From Nocardioides abyssi (GTDB taxonomy: Bacteria; Actinomycetota; Actinomycetes; Propionibacteriales; Nocardioidaceae), in the NCBI RefSeq assembly GCF_030412915.1, contig NZ_JAUHJR010000010.1:1-64000 (forward strand): a stretch of 64,000 nt of DNA, read 5' to 3'. Below the pieces are notes generated by a model. That model did no database searches and was not told the origin of the DNA. It saw nothing but the letters and a program-made list of their open reading frames with translations. The position numbers were made by a program, and so were the translations under genes. Below are positions 16,086-24,905 of the stretch, piece by piece. How positions within the stretch are numbered: position 1 is the first letter of the stretch; the number at the start of each line of letters is the position of its first letter.

Positions 16086-17261
16086 TCAGTCCTCGTCGAG
16101 CCAGGCGCGGATGGCGTCGTTGTGCTGGCCGAGGGTGGGCGGGGCGACGTGCTGCTCGCGGCCGCCGGAGTAGGCGTTGTCGTCGAAGCGCAGCGGGGAG
16201 CCCGGGAGCTGGATCGGGCCGAGCGTGGAGTGCTCGACGTCGAGGAGCAGGCCCTGCGAGAGCGTCTGCTCCCACGAGTAGACGTCGTCGAGCGAGCGGA
16301 CCTTGCCGGCCGGGACGCCGGCGGCGTCGAGGCGGGCCAGGGCGGTCTCGGCGTCGACGTCGGCGAGCAGCCCCTCGATGGTCTCGATGAGGGCGTCGCG
16401 GTTGGCCACGCGCTCGGCGTTGGTGGCGAAGCCCTCGCCGGCCGGGTCGATGCCGAACTCCCGGGCGAACGCCTGCCACAGCTTCTCGGAGCCGCACGCG
16501 ATCTGCACGGGCGCGGTGGCGGACCTGAACATGCCGTACGGCGCGATCGACGGGTGGTGCCCGCCCGCGAGGCCGGGGACCTCCTTGGCGACGGTCCACT
16601 TGGTGCCCTGGAAGGCGTGGACGCCGACCATGCCGGCGAGCAGCGAGGTGTGCACGACGCGGCCCTTGCCGGTGCGCTCGCGCTCGTAGAGGGCCGAGAC
16701 GACGCCGTACGCACCGTTCATGCCGGCGAGCAGGTCGGCGATCGGGACCCCGACCTTGGTCGGCTCGGTGAGGCCGGTCAGCGACATCAGGCCGCCCTCG
16801 CCCTGGGCGATCTGGTCGAATCCGGAGCGGCTGGCCTCGGGGCCGTCGTGGCCGAAGCCGGTGATCTGCAGGACGACCAGGCGCGGGTTGAGCTCGTGGA
16901 GCCGCTCGACGGGGAAGCCGAGGCGGTCGAGGACACCCACCCGGAAGTTCTCCATCAGCACGTCGGCGCGCTGCACCAGCTTGGCGAGGACCTCCTGGTC
17001 GGCGGGGTCCTTGAGGTCGAGGGTGATCGACTCCTTGTTGCGGTTGGTGGAGAGGAAGTACGTCGACTCGCGCGACGCCCCGGTCTCCTCCGCGTCCGCG
17101 GGGTCCACGAACGGCGGGCCCCAGCCGCGGGTGTCGTCACCGGCCGGGCTCTCCACCTTGATCACGCGGGCGCCGAGGTCGCCCAGCATCATCGCGGCGT
17201 GGGGCCCGGCCAGGGCGCGGGTGAGGTCGAGCACCAGGACGTCGTCGAGCATCGCGGACAT
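16086..17261 (-). CDS. CaiB/BaiF family (class III) CoA transferase
   Basis: 391 residues, usual length about 400. These cytoplasmic dimers move CoA between acyl-CoA and a free acid through an aspartyl-CoA intermediate; the catalytic Asp is in SGFDQIAQGEGG near residue 143. The N-terminus LDDVLVLDLTRALAGP and the segment STNRNKESITLDLKDP are also typical. I chose the ATG at 17261 (MSAMLDDV) because TAGCGT lies 7 nt before it, matching the leaderless pattern seen at many genes here. No partner acid or CoA pathway gene is adjacent, so the substrate is unknown. Confidence 0.9.
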   Translation of the reverse strand: MSAMLDDVLVLDLTRALAGPHAAMMLGDLGARVIKVESPAGDDTRGWGPPFVDPADAEETGASRESTYFLSTNRNKESITLDLKDPADQEVLAKLVQRADVLMENFRVGVLDRLGFPVERLHELNPRLVVLQITGFGHDGPEASRSGFDQIAQGEGGLMSLTGLTEPTKVGVPIADLLAGMNGAYGVVSALYERERTGKGRVVHTSLLAGMVGVHAFQGTKWTVAKEVPGLAGGHHPSIAPYGMFRSATAPVQIACGSEKLWQAFAREFGIDPAGEGFATNAERVANRDALIETIEGLLADVDAETALARLDAAGVPAGKVRSLDDVYSWEQTLSQGLLLDVEHSTLGPIQLPGSPLRFDDNAYSGGREQHVAPPTLGQHNDAIRAWLDED

Positions 17262-17388
17262 GGGCCCGACGCTACTTCCAGGGCTCCGGCGGCTGAATGG
17301 CAACTCCTGCCACGCTGCCCCGCGGCCGGTGTCAGGTGGCACCGGCCGCGGGGCCCGGGTGGTGCGTCGGCGTGGCCGGCGTCGAGGG

Positions 17389-18594
17389 TCAGGAGCGGCA
17401 GAGCGCGACCTCGACGGCCCGGTTGACCGCCGCCAGCATCGACAGCTCGGTCGGCAGGGCGTTGACGGTGACGACCGCCCACCGGCCGTCGGTGGTGGCG
17501 AGGTTGCGCGTCTCGAAGCCCTGGATGTCGCCGCCGTGGCCCCAGCCGGTCACGCCGCAGTCCAGCGTCCTGCGAGCCAGGCCCAGGCCGTAGCGCCAAC
17601 CCGGGTCGAGGTCGAAGTCAGCCGCCGCCACGGTCCGCTTCATCGCGGCCAGCTGGGCCGGGGGCAGCAGGTCGCCGCGGAGCAGGGCGGCCATGAACCG
17701 GCCGAGGTCGCGCGGCGTGCTGACCAGCTGGCCGGCGGCCCACCCGAGGGAGGGGTCCATCCGGGTGAGGTCGTGCCACGCGCCGCCCGGCTCGTCGGCG
17801 TGGTAGCCGTGCGGGTGGGTGCCACGGATGCGCTGCTCGCCGGCCTTCGGCCAGTAGGTGTCGCGCAGGCCGAGCGGGGCGATGATCCGGCGCTGCACCA
17901 GCTCGCCGACCGGGCGACCGGTCACGCGCTGGGCGAGCAGCCCGAGCAGGACGTAGTTGGTGTTGCTGTAGGCCCAGCCCGCCCCGGGCGCGAACTGCGG
18001 CTCCTCGGCGAGCGCGGCGTCGACGAGCTCGTGGGGCTCGAAGTAGGTGTGGGCGATGGAGCGCAGGTCGTCGCCGCCGTCGATGACGATCGAGTCGTAG
18101 TCGGGCAGCCCGCTGGTCTGCTGGAGCAGCTGGCGGACGGTGATCCTGCGCCCGTCGCCTCCACGTCCGCGGACGACCCCGGGCAGGTACCTCTCGACCG
18201 CCGCGTCGAGCTCCACCTCGCCCTCGGCCACCAGCTGCAGCACGAGCACGGCCGTGAACATCTTGGTGTTGCTGGCGATGCGCACCCGGCCGTCCTCCGG
18301 CATCGGGGCGCCCGTGCGCAGGTCGCCCGCGCCGGCCCGATAGGTGCGGACCCGCCCGTCCTCGCCGCGCACCGTGATCGTGGCGCCGGGGAAGCCGGCC
18401 TCCGCCACCAGGCGCTCGACCTGGCGCTGGACGGCGGGCACGCGTCCCGCGGTCGCGCTGGGGGTCTCCGGGGCGGCGGAGGCCGGGACGGTCGAGGTAG
18501 GGACGCCGGCCAGCAGGGTGGCGGGCAGGGCCGTCAGGAGGCCGCCGAGCAGCAGCGCTCGCAGGGCGGTCCGGGTCGTGCGTCGGTCTCTCAT
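17389..18594 (-). CDS. Secreted serine hydrolase, beta-lactamase/D-Ala-D-Ala carboxypeptidase family
   Basis: 401 residues with an N-terminal signal peptide (MRDRRTTRTALRALLLGGLL, then a small-residue cleavage region near residue 40). The penicillin-binding fold follows: SxxK as ASNTKMFTA near residue 109, the YxN-type motif as YSNTNY near residue 200 and the third box as GWGHGGD near residue 355. It may act as a carboxypeptidase or an esterase; family alone does not decide. Upstream GGGAG gives a ribosome site. A perfect 12-bp palindrome sits about 80 bp upstream (18675-18686), between this gene and a two-component system. Confidence 0.88.
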   Translation of the reverse strand: MRDRRTTRTALRALLLGGLLTALPATLLAGVPTSTVPASAAPETPSATAGRVPAVQRQVERLVAEAGFPGATITVRGEDGRVRTYRAGAGDLRTGAPMPEDGRVRIASNTKMFTAVLVLQLVAEGEVELDAAVERYLPGVVRGRGGDGRRITVRQLLQQTSGLPDYDSIVIDGGDDLRSIAHTYFEPHELVDAALAEEPQFAPGAGWAYSNTNYVLLGLLAQRVTGRPVGELVQRRIIAPLGLRDTYWPKAGEQRIRGTHPHGYHADEPGGAWHDLTRMDPSLGWAAGQLVSTPRDLGRFMAALLRGDLLPPAQLAAMKRTVAAADFDLDPGWRYGLGLARRTLDCGVTGWGHGGDIQGFETRNLATTDGRWAVVTVNALPTELSMLAAVNRAVEVALCRS

Positions 18595-18674
18595 CGTGGC
18601 TCCCGAGGTCGGTGTGGAGGGGTGGCTTCGACGCTAGGGATGCGACGCCCCCGCCATCGAGCGCCGAAGGGACC

Positions 18675-18686
18675 AACCCGCGGGTT
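18675..18686. promoter_or_regulatory. 12-bp palindrome upstream of the serine hydrolase gene
   Basis: AACCCGCGGGTT is a perfect palindrome about 80 bp before the serine hydrolase start, beside the response regulator gene. It lies upstream of a plausible -10 box (TAGCGT on the minus strand near 18629-18634), the position of an activator site. A partly complementary CCATCG/CGATGG pair flanks it. Confidence 0.4.
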
Positions 18687-18730
18687 CCATCCTTCGATGG
18701 AGGGCCCGGTCCTGCGGCCCCGGCGAACGG

Positions 18731-19432
18731 TCAGTCCGGCAACCGCACGAGCCGGTTCTGGTAGGCCCAGACGGCGGCCTGGAGCCGCGAGCGGACCCCG
18801 AGCTTGGGCAGGATCCGGGCGAGGTGCGACTTGACGGTGGACACCTCCAGGACGAGCTCGCGGGCGATCTCGTCGTTCGACATCCCCTCGGCGAGCAGCA
18901 GCACGATGTCGAGCTCGCGGGCGGTCAGCAGGTCGGTGCCGCGGGCGGCGGTGACCGGCTGCGCCCGCCGGCGGGCGAGCACCTCGCTGACGACCCGCTT
19001 GGTGAGGCTGTCGTGCAGCGTCCCGTTGCCGGCGGCGACCGACCGGACGGCACGGACGAGCACCTCGGGCTCGGCGTCCTTGAGCTGGAAGCCCGCCGCC
19101 CCCGCCTCGAGCGCGCCGAAGAGGTAGTCGTCGATCTCGAAGGTCGTCAGCACCAGCACCGGCACCGGGTCCTCGACCCCCGGCCCCGCGAGCTCGCGGG
19201 TCGCGCCGATGCCGTCGAGCACGGGCATCCGGACGTCCATGCACACCACGTCGGGGCGCAGCCGGCGGGCGAGGTCCACCGCCTCGCGGCCGTCGGCGGC
19301 CACGCCGACCACCTCGATGTCGGGCTCGGCGCCGAGCAGCGCCTCCAGCCCGGCGCGCACGAGGGCCTGGTCGTCGGCGACGACCACGCGGACCACCCCC
19401 TCGGGGGTCGCCACCTCCGGGGTCCCGCTCAC
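18731..19432 (-). CDS. NarL/LuxR-family response regulator
   Basis: 233 residues. The receiver domain (about 13-130) has the phosphorylated Asp in DVVCMDVRMPVLDG near residue 66. The C-terminal LuxR helix-turn-helix is TARELDIVLLLAEGMSNDEI followed by VSTVKSHLARILPKLGV. It is the partner of the histidine kinase gene that ends 4 nt inside its start, so the two are translationally coupled. Likely targets are itself and the adjacent serine hydrolase gene, which is inference from position only. Confidence 0.93.
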   Translation of the reverse strand: MSGTPEVATPEGVVRVVVADDQALVRAGLEALLGAEPDIEVVGVAADGREAVDLARRLRPDVVCMDVRMPVLDGIGATRELAGPGVEDPVPVLVLTTFEIDDYLFGALEAGAAGFQLKDAEPEVLVRAVRSVAAGNGTLHDSLTKRVVSEVLARRRAQPVTAARGTDLLTARELDIVLLLAEGMSNDEIARELVLEVSTVKSHLARILPKLGVRSRLQAAVWAYQNRLVRLPD

Positions 19433-20742
19433 GTGACCTCATCCTCCCGCGGCAGCACCAGCCGCACCTCCCAGCCCCCGTCGTCGGTCGGGCCGGCGTC
19501 GACCCGCGCGCCGGTGAGCTCGGCCCGCTCCCGCATGCCCAGCAGCCCGAAGCCTCCCGCGGACGACCCGTCGACGCCGGGCTCCTCCCGGGCCGGCCCG
19601 TTGCGCACGACCAGCACCACCTCGGGCCCGTCCGCGTCGAGCACGACCGAGCACGCCGCGCCAGGGGCGTGCCGGCCGGCGTTCGCAAGCGCCTCCTGCA
19701 CCACGCGGTACGCCGCCAGCTGGGCCAGTGGCCCGACCTGCTGCTCCGCGGCGCCGGCCTCCCCGTGGACCGTCCAGGTGACGTCCCGGCCGGTGGCGAC
19801 CACGTCGGCCACCAGGTCGGCGATCCCCGCCAGGGTCTCGGGCCGGGCACCGCCCGCGGCGTCCCGGTCGCGGAGCAGCCCGACCAGGCTGCGCAGGTCG
19901 CGCAGCACCGACCGGCTCTGCTGCCGCACCGCGCGGGCCGCGGCCCGGGCGCCGTCGGGGTCGGTGCCGACCTGCCGCTCGAGCGCCGCCGCGGCGATCG
20001 CGATCCCGGACAGGTGGTGGGCGGCGATGTCGTGGAGCTCGCGGGCCATCGCGGTCCGCTCGCGGTCGAGCGCGGCCTGCACGAGCGCCTCGTGCTCGCG
20101 CACCAGCGCGCGCCGCTCGTCCTCCCGGGCGCGGGTGCTCTCGCGCAGCGCGGCGACCCAGCCGGTCACCAGCAGCACCAGCCCGAGGGTGACCCCGGCC
20201 TGCAGCGCGGCGACGCCGAGCGCCTGCCAGACGGCCAGCCCGCCGTCGGCGGCCGCGACCGTCCCGGCGAGGGTCACCAGCACCGCGACCGCGGCCACCG
20301 TCGGGGCGAGCGCGCGCAGCGGCCGGGTGGTCCCGGCGACGTACACCGCCACCACGACCGCGAGCGTGGTGAGGCTGGTGGCGTCGCGCCCGCCGCAGAC
20401 CGCGACCGCCACCGCCAGCAGCGCGACCGCGAGCAGCGCGGCCCGGGGACGCGCCCGCGTCCAGCACAGCGCGAGCGACTGGAGCAGCAGCCCCGCGACG
20501 GTCGCCCACCAGGCGGGCCCGCCCGCCCGGGGCAGGCCGGCGGCCGGCTCCGCACCGGCGCCGCCGACCAGCAGGATGCCGACGGAGACCACGGCGCAGC
20601 CGACCGCGGCGAGGACGGTCGGGCGGGCAGGACGGTGGTCGAGCGACGTACCCACCCCTCCCCGCAGCACCCCGCGCAGCACCCCTGCGGCGCCGGTCCG
20701 GGGAGCGTAGCGACCGGGGTCGGTGGGGCCCGTGTGGCGCAC
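19429..20742 (-). CDS. NarL-type sensor histidine kinase
   Basis: 437 residues. Five or six hydrophobic segments fill the first 190 residues, with no large outside domain, so the sensor probably reads a membrane or cell-envelope signal. The HisKA_3 phosphoacceptor is RELHDIAAHHLSG near residue 235. The C-terminal ATPase domain shows VQEALANAGRHAPG (N box) and GFGLLGMRERAEL (G box). Start is a GTG next to GAGAGG. It overlaps its response regulator by 4 nt and is divergent from mqo. Confidence 0.9.
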   Translation of the reverse strand: MRHTGPTDPGRYAPRTGAAGVLRGVLRGGVGTSLDHRPARPTVLAAVGCAVVSVGILLVGGAGAEPAAGLPRAGGPAWWATVAGLLLQSLALCWTRARPRAALLAVALLAVAVAVCGGRDATSLTTLAVVVAVYVAGTTRPLRALAPTVAAVAVLVTLAGTVAAADGGLAVWQALGVAALQAGVTLGLVLLVTGWVAALRESTRAREDERRALVREHEALVQAALDRERTAMARELHDIAAHHLSGIAIAAAALERQVGTDPDGARAAARAVRQQSRSVLRDLRSLVGLLRDRDAAGGARPETLAGIADLVADVVATGRDVTWTVHGEAGAAEQQVGPLAQLAAYRVVQEALANAGRHAPGAACSVVLDADGPEVVLVVRNGPAREEPGVDGSSAGGFGLLGMRERAELTGARVDAGPTDDGGWEVRLVLPREDEVT

Positions 20743-20853
20743 CTCTCAAGCAGGGACCCTCCGTCGAGGGGCACTGGCGGGTGTGAGATATGGGCCCGTC
20801 ACAGTGGGTCGTTGGCAAGCAAGCCCTGCGCTGAGCGATCAGGAGAACGGCCC

Positions 20854-22404
20854 GTGCAGCCTGACGGAAACGATGTAGCACGCCCCACCGCCAGCGGTCC
20901 CGCGACCGCTGGAGGGGCCCACCACGAGGGCCCGGCGGCGTACGACGCGCTGCTGGTCGGCGGCGGCATCATGTCCGCCACGCTGGCCACGCTGCTGCAC
21001 CACGTGGAGCCCACCTGGCGCATCGGCATCGTCGAGCGTCTCGACGAGCTGGCCCAGGAGTCCTCGGGCCCGTGGAACAACGCCGGCACCGGCCACGCGG
21101 CGCTGTGCGAGCTCAACTACTCCCCGCAGCGGCCCGACGGCTCGGTCGACGTCAGCAAGGCGATCGAGGTCAACGAGCAGTTCCAGGTCACCCGCCAGCT
21201 GTGGTCGTTCCTCGTCGAGAGCGGCGCGCTGCCGGACCCGTCGACGTTCGTGCGCCCGACGCCGCACCTGTCGTTCGTGTGGGGTGCCGAGAACGTCGAG
21301 TACCTCCGCCGCCGCCACGTCGAGCTGGTCGACCACCCGCTCTTCGCCGGCATCGAGTTCACCGACGACCCCGACGTGATCGCCGAGTGGGCCCCGCTGC
21401 TCATGGACGGCCGGGACCGCGCCGAGCCGGTCGCCGCCACGCGCGCCGTCGGCGGCACCGACGTCGACTTCGGCTCGCTCACCCGCCAGCTCGTCACCGG
21501 GCTCGCCGACAGCGGCGCCGTGGACCTGCTCACCGGCACCGAGGTCCGCCGCCTGCGCCGCACGGCCGAGGGCTGGCACGTCACCGCGAAGGGTGGCTTC
21601 GAGGCCCGCGCGCGCTTCGTCTTCGTCGGCGCCGGCGGCCAGGCGCTCACCCTGCTGCAGCGCTCGGGGATCGAGGAGATCCGCGGATACGGCGGCTTCC
21701 CGGTCAGCGGCGAGTTCTGGCGCACCACCGACCCCGAGCTGGTGGCTCGCCACCAGGCGAAGGTCTACGGCAAGGCCGCCGTCGGCGCGCCGCCGATGTC
21801 GGTGCCGCACCTCGACACCCGCGTCGTCGACGGCGCCCCCAGCCTGATGTTCGGGCCGTACGCCGGCTTCAGTCCACGCTTCCTCAAGCACGGTTCGCTC
21901 TTCGACCTGCTGCGCTCGGTGCGGCTGCACAACCTGCGCCCGATGGTGCAGGCCGGCCTGCGCAACCTGGGCCTGGTCGTCTACCTCGTCAAGGAGCTCC
22001 TCGCCGGCCGCGACAAGCAGCTGCGCGAGCTGCAGACCTTCTTCCCCGGCGCCACCGCCGACAAGTGGGAGAAGATCACCGCCGGGCAGCGCGTCCAGGT
22101 CATCAAGGACGTGCCCGGCCAGGGTGGGGTCCTGCAGTTCGGCACCGAGGTGATCACCGCCCGGGACGGCAGCATCGCCGGCCTGCTCGGCGCCTCGCCG
22201 GGTGCGTCGACCGCCGTCCCCGCGATGCTCGACGTGATGGCGCGCTGCTTCCCCGACCGGATGGAGGACTGGCGCCCCGCGCTGGAGAAGGTCATCCCCA
22301 GCTACGGCCGGCGCCTCAGCGACGAGCCCGAGCTGGCCCGCACGGTCCTCGCGCAGACCTCCTACTCGCTCGACCTCGACGCCTCCACGCCGCCGGCCGC
22401 CTGA
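20854..22404 (+). CDS. mqo: Malate:quinone oxidoreductase
   Basis: 516 residues, the standard length. This peripheral-membrane FAD enzyme oxidises malate to oxaloacetate and reduces quinone. The FAD motif is YDALLVGGGIMSATLATLL near residue 31, followed by the signature SSGPWNNAGTGHAALCELNY, and near the end QFGTEVITARDGS and GASPGASTAVPAM. The GTG start has AGGAGAA (20841-20847) at good distance. About 110 bp separate it from the divergent histidine kinase, with a TATGGG-like -10 box near 20786. It is followed by a 7-bp tandem repeat and a terminator. Confidence 0.95.
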   Translation: MQPDGNDVARPTASGPATAGGAHHEGPAAYDALLVGGGIMSATLATLLHHVEPTWRIGIVERLDELAQESSGPWNNAGTGHAALCELNYSPQRPDGSVDVSKAIEVNEQFQVTRQLWSFLVESGALPDPSTFVRPTPHLSFVWGAENVEYLRRRHVELVDHPLFAGIEFTDDPDVIAEWAPLLMDGRDRAEPVAATRAVGGTDVDFGSLTRQLVTGLADSGAVDLLTGTEVRRLRRTAEGWHVTAKGGFEARARFVFVGAGGQALTLLQRSGIEEIRGYGGFPVSGEFWRTTDPELVARHQAKVYGKAAVGAPPMSVPHLDTRVVDGAPSLMFGPYAGFSPRFLKHGSLFDLLRSVRLHNLRPMVQAGLRNLGLVVYLVKELLAGRDKQLRELQTFFPGATADKWEKITAGQRVQVIKDVPGQGGVLQFGTEVITARDGSIAGLLGASPGASTAVPAMLDVMARCFPDRMEDWRPALEKVIPSYGRRLSDEPELARTVLAQTSYSLDLDASTPPAA

Positions 22405-22412
22405 CCGGCACC

Positions 22413-22447
22413 CAGCAGCCAGCAGCCAGCTGCCAGCTGCCAGCTGC
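22413..22447. repeat. Five tandem 7-bp repeats after mqo
   Basis: CAGCAGC occurs twice and CAGCTGC three times without spacers, starting 8 nt after the mqo stop. The short CAG/CTG units can pair with each other, and copy number may vary between strains. Confidence 0.8.
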
Positions 22448-22462
22448 ACCGAGCGTCCCGAG

Positions 22463-22492
22463 ACGGCCCCCGACCACCAGGTCGGGGGCCGT
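22463..22492. terminator. mqo terminator hairpin
   Basis: A perfect 13-bp stem (22463-22475 with 22480-22492) with a 4-nt loop, 59 nt after the mqo stop, without a T-run. Confidence 0.75.
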
Positions 22493-22556
22493 CCGTCGTC
22501 CCCGGGGTCCTAGCGTGGTGCTCCCCCCGCCGCACCACCAGGAAGCGAGCCACCAC

Positions 22557-24173
22557 GTGTCCAGCCCCGCCGTGTCCAGCCAGCCCCAGCCCGTGCCCAG
22601 CCCCGTCCGGCCTGCCGAGACCACCGCGGCGCGCGGCAACGCTCTCGGCGACGTCCTGCGTCGCAGCGCCGCCCGCTACCCGGCCAAGGCGGCGATCATC
22701 GACGGGGACCGGACGCTGACCTACCGCGAGCTCGACGCGACCGTCGACGCGGTGGCCGCGACCCTGGAGGCGCACGGGGTGGCCGCGGGCGACCGGGTCG
22801 CGCTGCTGAGCCGCAACTGCTGGGAGTTCGCCGCGCTCGCCTGGGGCGTGGCGCGGAGGGGTGCCGTGCTCGTGCCGGTCAACTTCATGCTGACCGCACC
22901 CGAGGTGGCGTTCCTGCTCGACGACGCCGAGGTGTCGCTGGCGTTCGCCCAGGACGCCTTCGTGCCGGTGATGCGCGACGCGCTCGGCTCGGCCGGGCTC
23001 GACGTCCCGCTGGTGACGATCCGCGGGACGGGCGACGGGGCGGGCGGGAGGGCGTTCGAGCACTGGCTGCAGCCCGCACCGGAGGACTGGCAGGCGCCGT
23101 ACGTCGACGACGACGCGCCGGTCCGCATCATGTACACCTCCGGCACCGAGTCCCGCCCGAAGGGCGCGATGCTCTCGAGCCGGTCGCTGGTCGCGGAGTA
23201 CACCAGCTGCATCGTCGACGGCGGCATGAGCGCCGACGACGTCGACCTGCACACTCTCCCGCTCTACCACTGCGCGCAGCTGGACTGCTTCCTCGGCCCG
23301 GACCTGATGCTCGGCGCGACCAGCGTCATCCTCCCGGCGCCGGACCCGGTCGCGGTGCTGTCGGCGATCGAGGAGCACGGGGTGACCAAGTACTTCGCGC
23401 CGCCGACCGTGTGGATCTCGCTGCTGCGCAGCCCCGAGCTGGAGCGACGCGACGTCTCGACCCTGCGCAAGGGCTACTACGGCGCCTCGCCGATGCCGGT
23501 GGAGGTGCTGCGCGAGCTCCTCGAGCGGCTGCCGGACGTGGACCTGTGGAACTTCTACGGCCAGACCGAGATCGCGCCCGTCGCCACGATCCTCCAGCCG
23601 CACGAGCAGCTCGAGGCCGCCGGCTCGGCCGGGCGGCCGGTGCTGAACGTCGAGACCCGCGTCGTCGACGACGAGGACCGGCCGGTGGCCGTCGGCGAGG
23701 TCGGGGAGATCGTGCACCGCACGCCGCAGGCGACGCTCGGCTACTGGCGCAACCCCGAGAAGACGGCCGAGGCGTTCCGCGGCGGGTGGTTCCACTCCGG
23801 CGACCTCGGCGTGATCGACGAGCACGGCCGGCTGACCGTCGTGGACCGCAAGAAGGACATGATCAAGTCCGGGGGCGAGAACGTCGCGAGCCGCGAGGTC
23901 GAGGAGGCGCTCTACCTCCACCCCGACGTCTCGGAGGTCGCGGTCTTCGGCGTCGCGGACGCGAAGTGGATCGAGGCCGTGACCGCCGCGGTCGTCCTCA
24001 AGGAGGGCTCGACCACGACGGTCGCCGACCTCGCCGAGCACTGCCGCGGCGTCCTGGCGCCGTTCAAGTGCCCGAAGCGGATCGAGCTGCGCGACGCCCT
24101 GCCGAAGAACCCCAGCGGGAAGATCCTCAAGCGGGTGCTGCGCGACGAGGTGGTCGGCACCCCGGCCGGCTGA
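22557..24173 (+). CDS. AMP-dependent acyl-CoA synthetase (FadD-like)
   Basis: 538 residues. Activates a carboxylic acid to acyl-AMP and then acyl-CoA. The P-loop-like motif is MYTSGTESRPKGAM near residue 192, the A5 motif NFYGQTEIAPVA near residue 331 and the hinge/A8 region WFHSGDLGVIDEHGRLTVVD near residue 411; the catalytic Lys is in NPSGKILKR near the end. Start GTG 22557 has AGGAAG 11 nt upstream, and TAGCGT at 22511-22516 is a plausible -10 box. A short GTGGTGC/GCACCAC hairpin (22515-22538) sits in the leader. The chain length of the substrate is not evident. Confidence 0.9.
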   Translation: MSSPAVSSQPQPVPSPVRPAETTAARGNALGDVLRRSAARYPAKAAIIDGDRTLTYRELDATVDAVAATLEAHGVAAGDRVALLSRNCWEFAALAWGVARRGAVLVPVNFMLTAPEVAFLLDDAEVSLAFAQDAFVPVMRDALGSAGLDVPLVTIRGTGDGAGGRAFEHWLQPAPEDWQAPYVDDDAPVRIMYTSGTESRPKGAMLSSRSLVAEYTSCIVDGGMSADDVDLHTLPLYHCAQLDCFLGPDLMLGATSVILPAPDPVAVLSAIEEHGVTKYFAPPTVWISLLRSPELERRDVSTLRKGYYGASPMPVEVLRELLERLPDVDLWNFYGQTEIAPVATILQPHEQLEAAGSAGRPVLNVETRVVDDEDRPVAVGEVGEIVHRTPQATLGYWRNPEKTAEAFRGGWFHSGDLGVIDEHGRLTVVDRKKDMIKSGGENVASREVEEALYLHPDVSEVAVFGVADAKWIEAVTAAVVLKEGSTTTVADLAEHCRGVLAPFKCPKRIELRDALPKNPSGKILKRVLRDEVVGTPAG

Positions 24174-24196
24174 CGCCGGTGTCCCGGCCGGGCCGC

Positions 24197-24793
24197 TCAG
24201 GCCTCGCGGACGACCTGGTCGAGGTCGAGGCGGGGGAGGCGGTCGAACCACGCGTTCTCGGCCGGCCGGCCGAGGTTGACGACGACCAGCGACGTCAGGC
24301 CGGTGCCCTCGAAGAGGTCGGCGTCGAGCGCCGCGGCGTCGAAGCCGGTCATCGGCCCCGCGGCGAGCCCGGCGGCGCGGACGCCCACGAGGAAGTAGCC
24401 GACCTGCAGCGTGGCGTTGAAGCGGGCGGCCTGCTCGCGCGCCTCGTCGTCGGCGAAGACGTCCTTGGCGCCGGCGAAGTGCGGGAAGGTGCGGGTCAGG
24501 TGCTCGTGGAAGTCGGTGTCCGCCGCGAGGACGGCGACGAGCGGGGCGGCGGCGGTCTTCTCCCGGTTGCCCTCGGCCATGTGCTTGAGCAGCCGCTCGC
24601 GGGCCTCGCCGGCGCGGACGAGGACGATCCGCAGCGGTTGGGTGTTCATCGCGGTCGGGCCGTACTTCACCAGGTCGTAGATCGCGGCGACCTGCTCGTC
24701 GGTGACCGGCTCGTCGGTGAACGCGTTGGCGGTGCGGGCGTCGCGGAACAGCAGGGCCTGGGCGTCGGGGGACAGCGGCAGCTCGTAGGTCAT
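24197..24793 (-). CDS. Nitroreductase-family protein, RutE/malonic semialdehyde reductase type
   Basis: 198 residues, the length of the RutE/HadB subgroup of FMN nitroreductases. The N-terminus LFRDARTANAFTDEPV with YGPTAMNTQPLRIV near residue 46 is typical of that subgroup. RutE reduces malonic semialdehyde to 3-hydroxypropionate in the Rut uracil pathway, but close relatives reduce other carbonyls or quinones. It stands alone on the minus strand, back to back with an FAD oxidoreductase. The presence of a RutE relative 11 kb from a putative oxidative pyrimidine block is suggestive only. Confidence 0.85.
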   Translation of the reverse strand: MTYELPLSPDAQALLFRDARTANAFTDEPVTDEQVAAIYDLVKYGPTAMNTQPLRIVLVRAGEARERLLKHMAEGNREKTAAAPLVAVLAADTDFHEHLTRTFPHFAGAKDVFADDEAREQAARFNATLQVGYFLVGVRAAGLAAGPMTGFDAAALDADLFEGTGLTSLVVVNLGRPAENAWFDRLPRLDLDQVVREA

Positions 24794-24905
24794 GGAACGT
24801 TCAACGACCAGCAGGTCGGGTCCACTCCTCGCCGGGGCGTGGTCTGCGCCACGCCGCCATCAGCCCGGCGTGACGCGACCAAGTCGGCTGACTAGAGTGA
24901 GTCAC

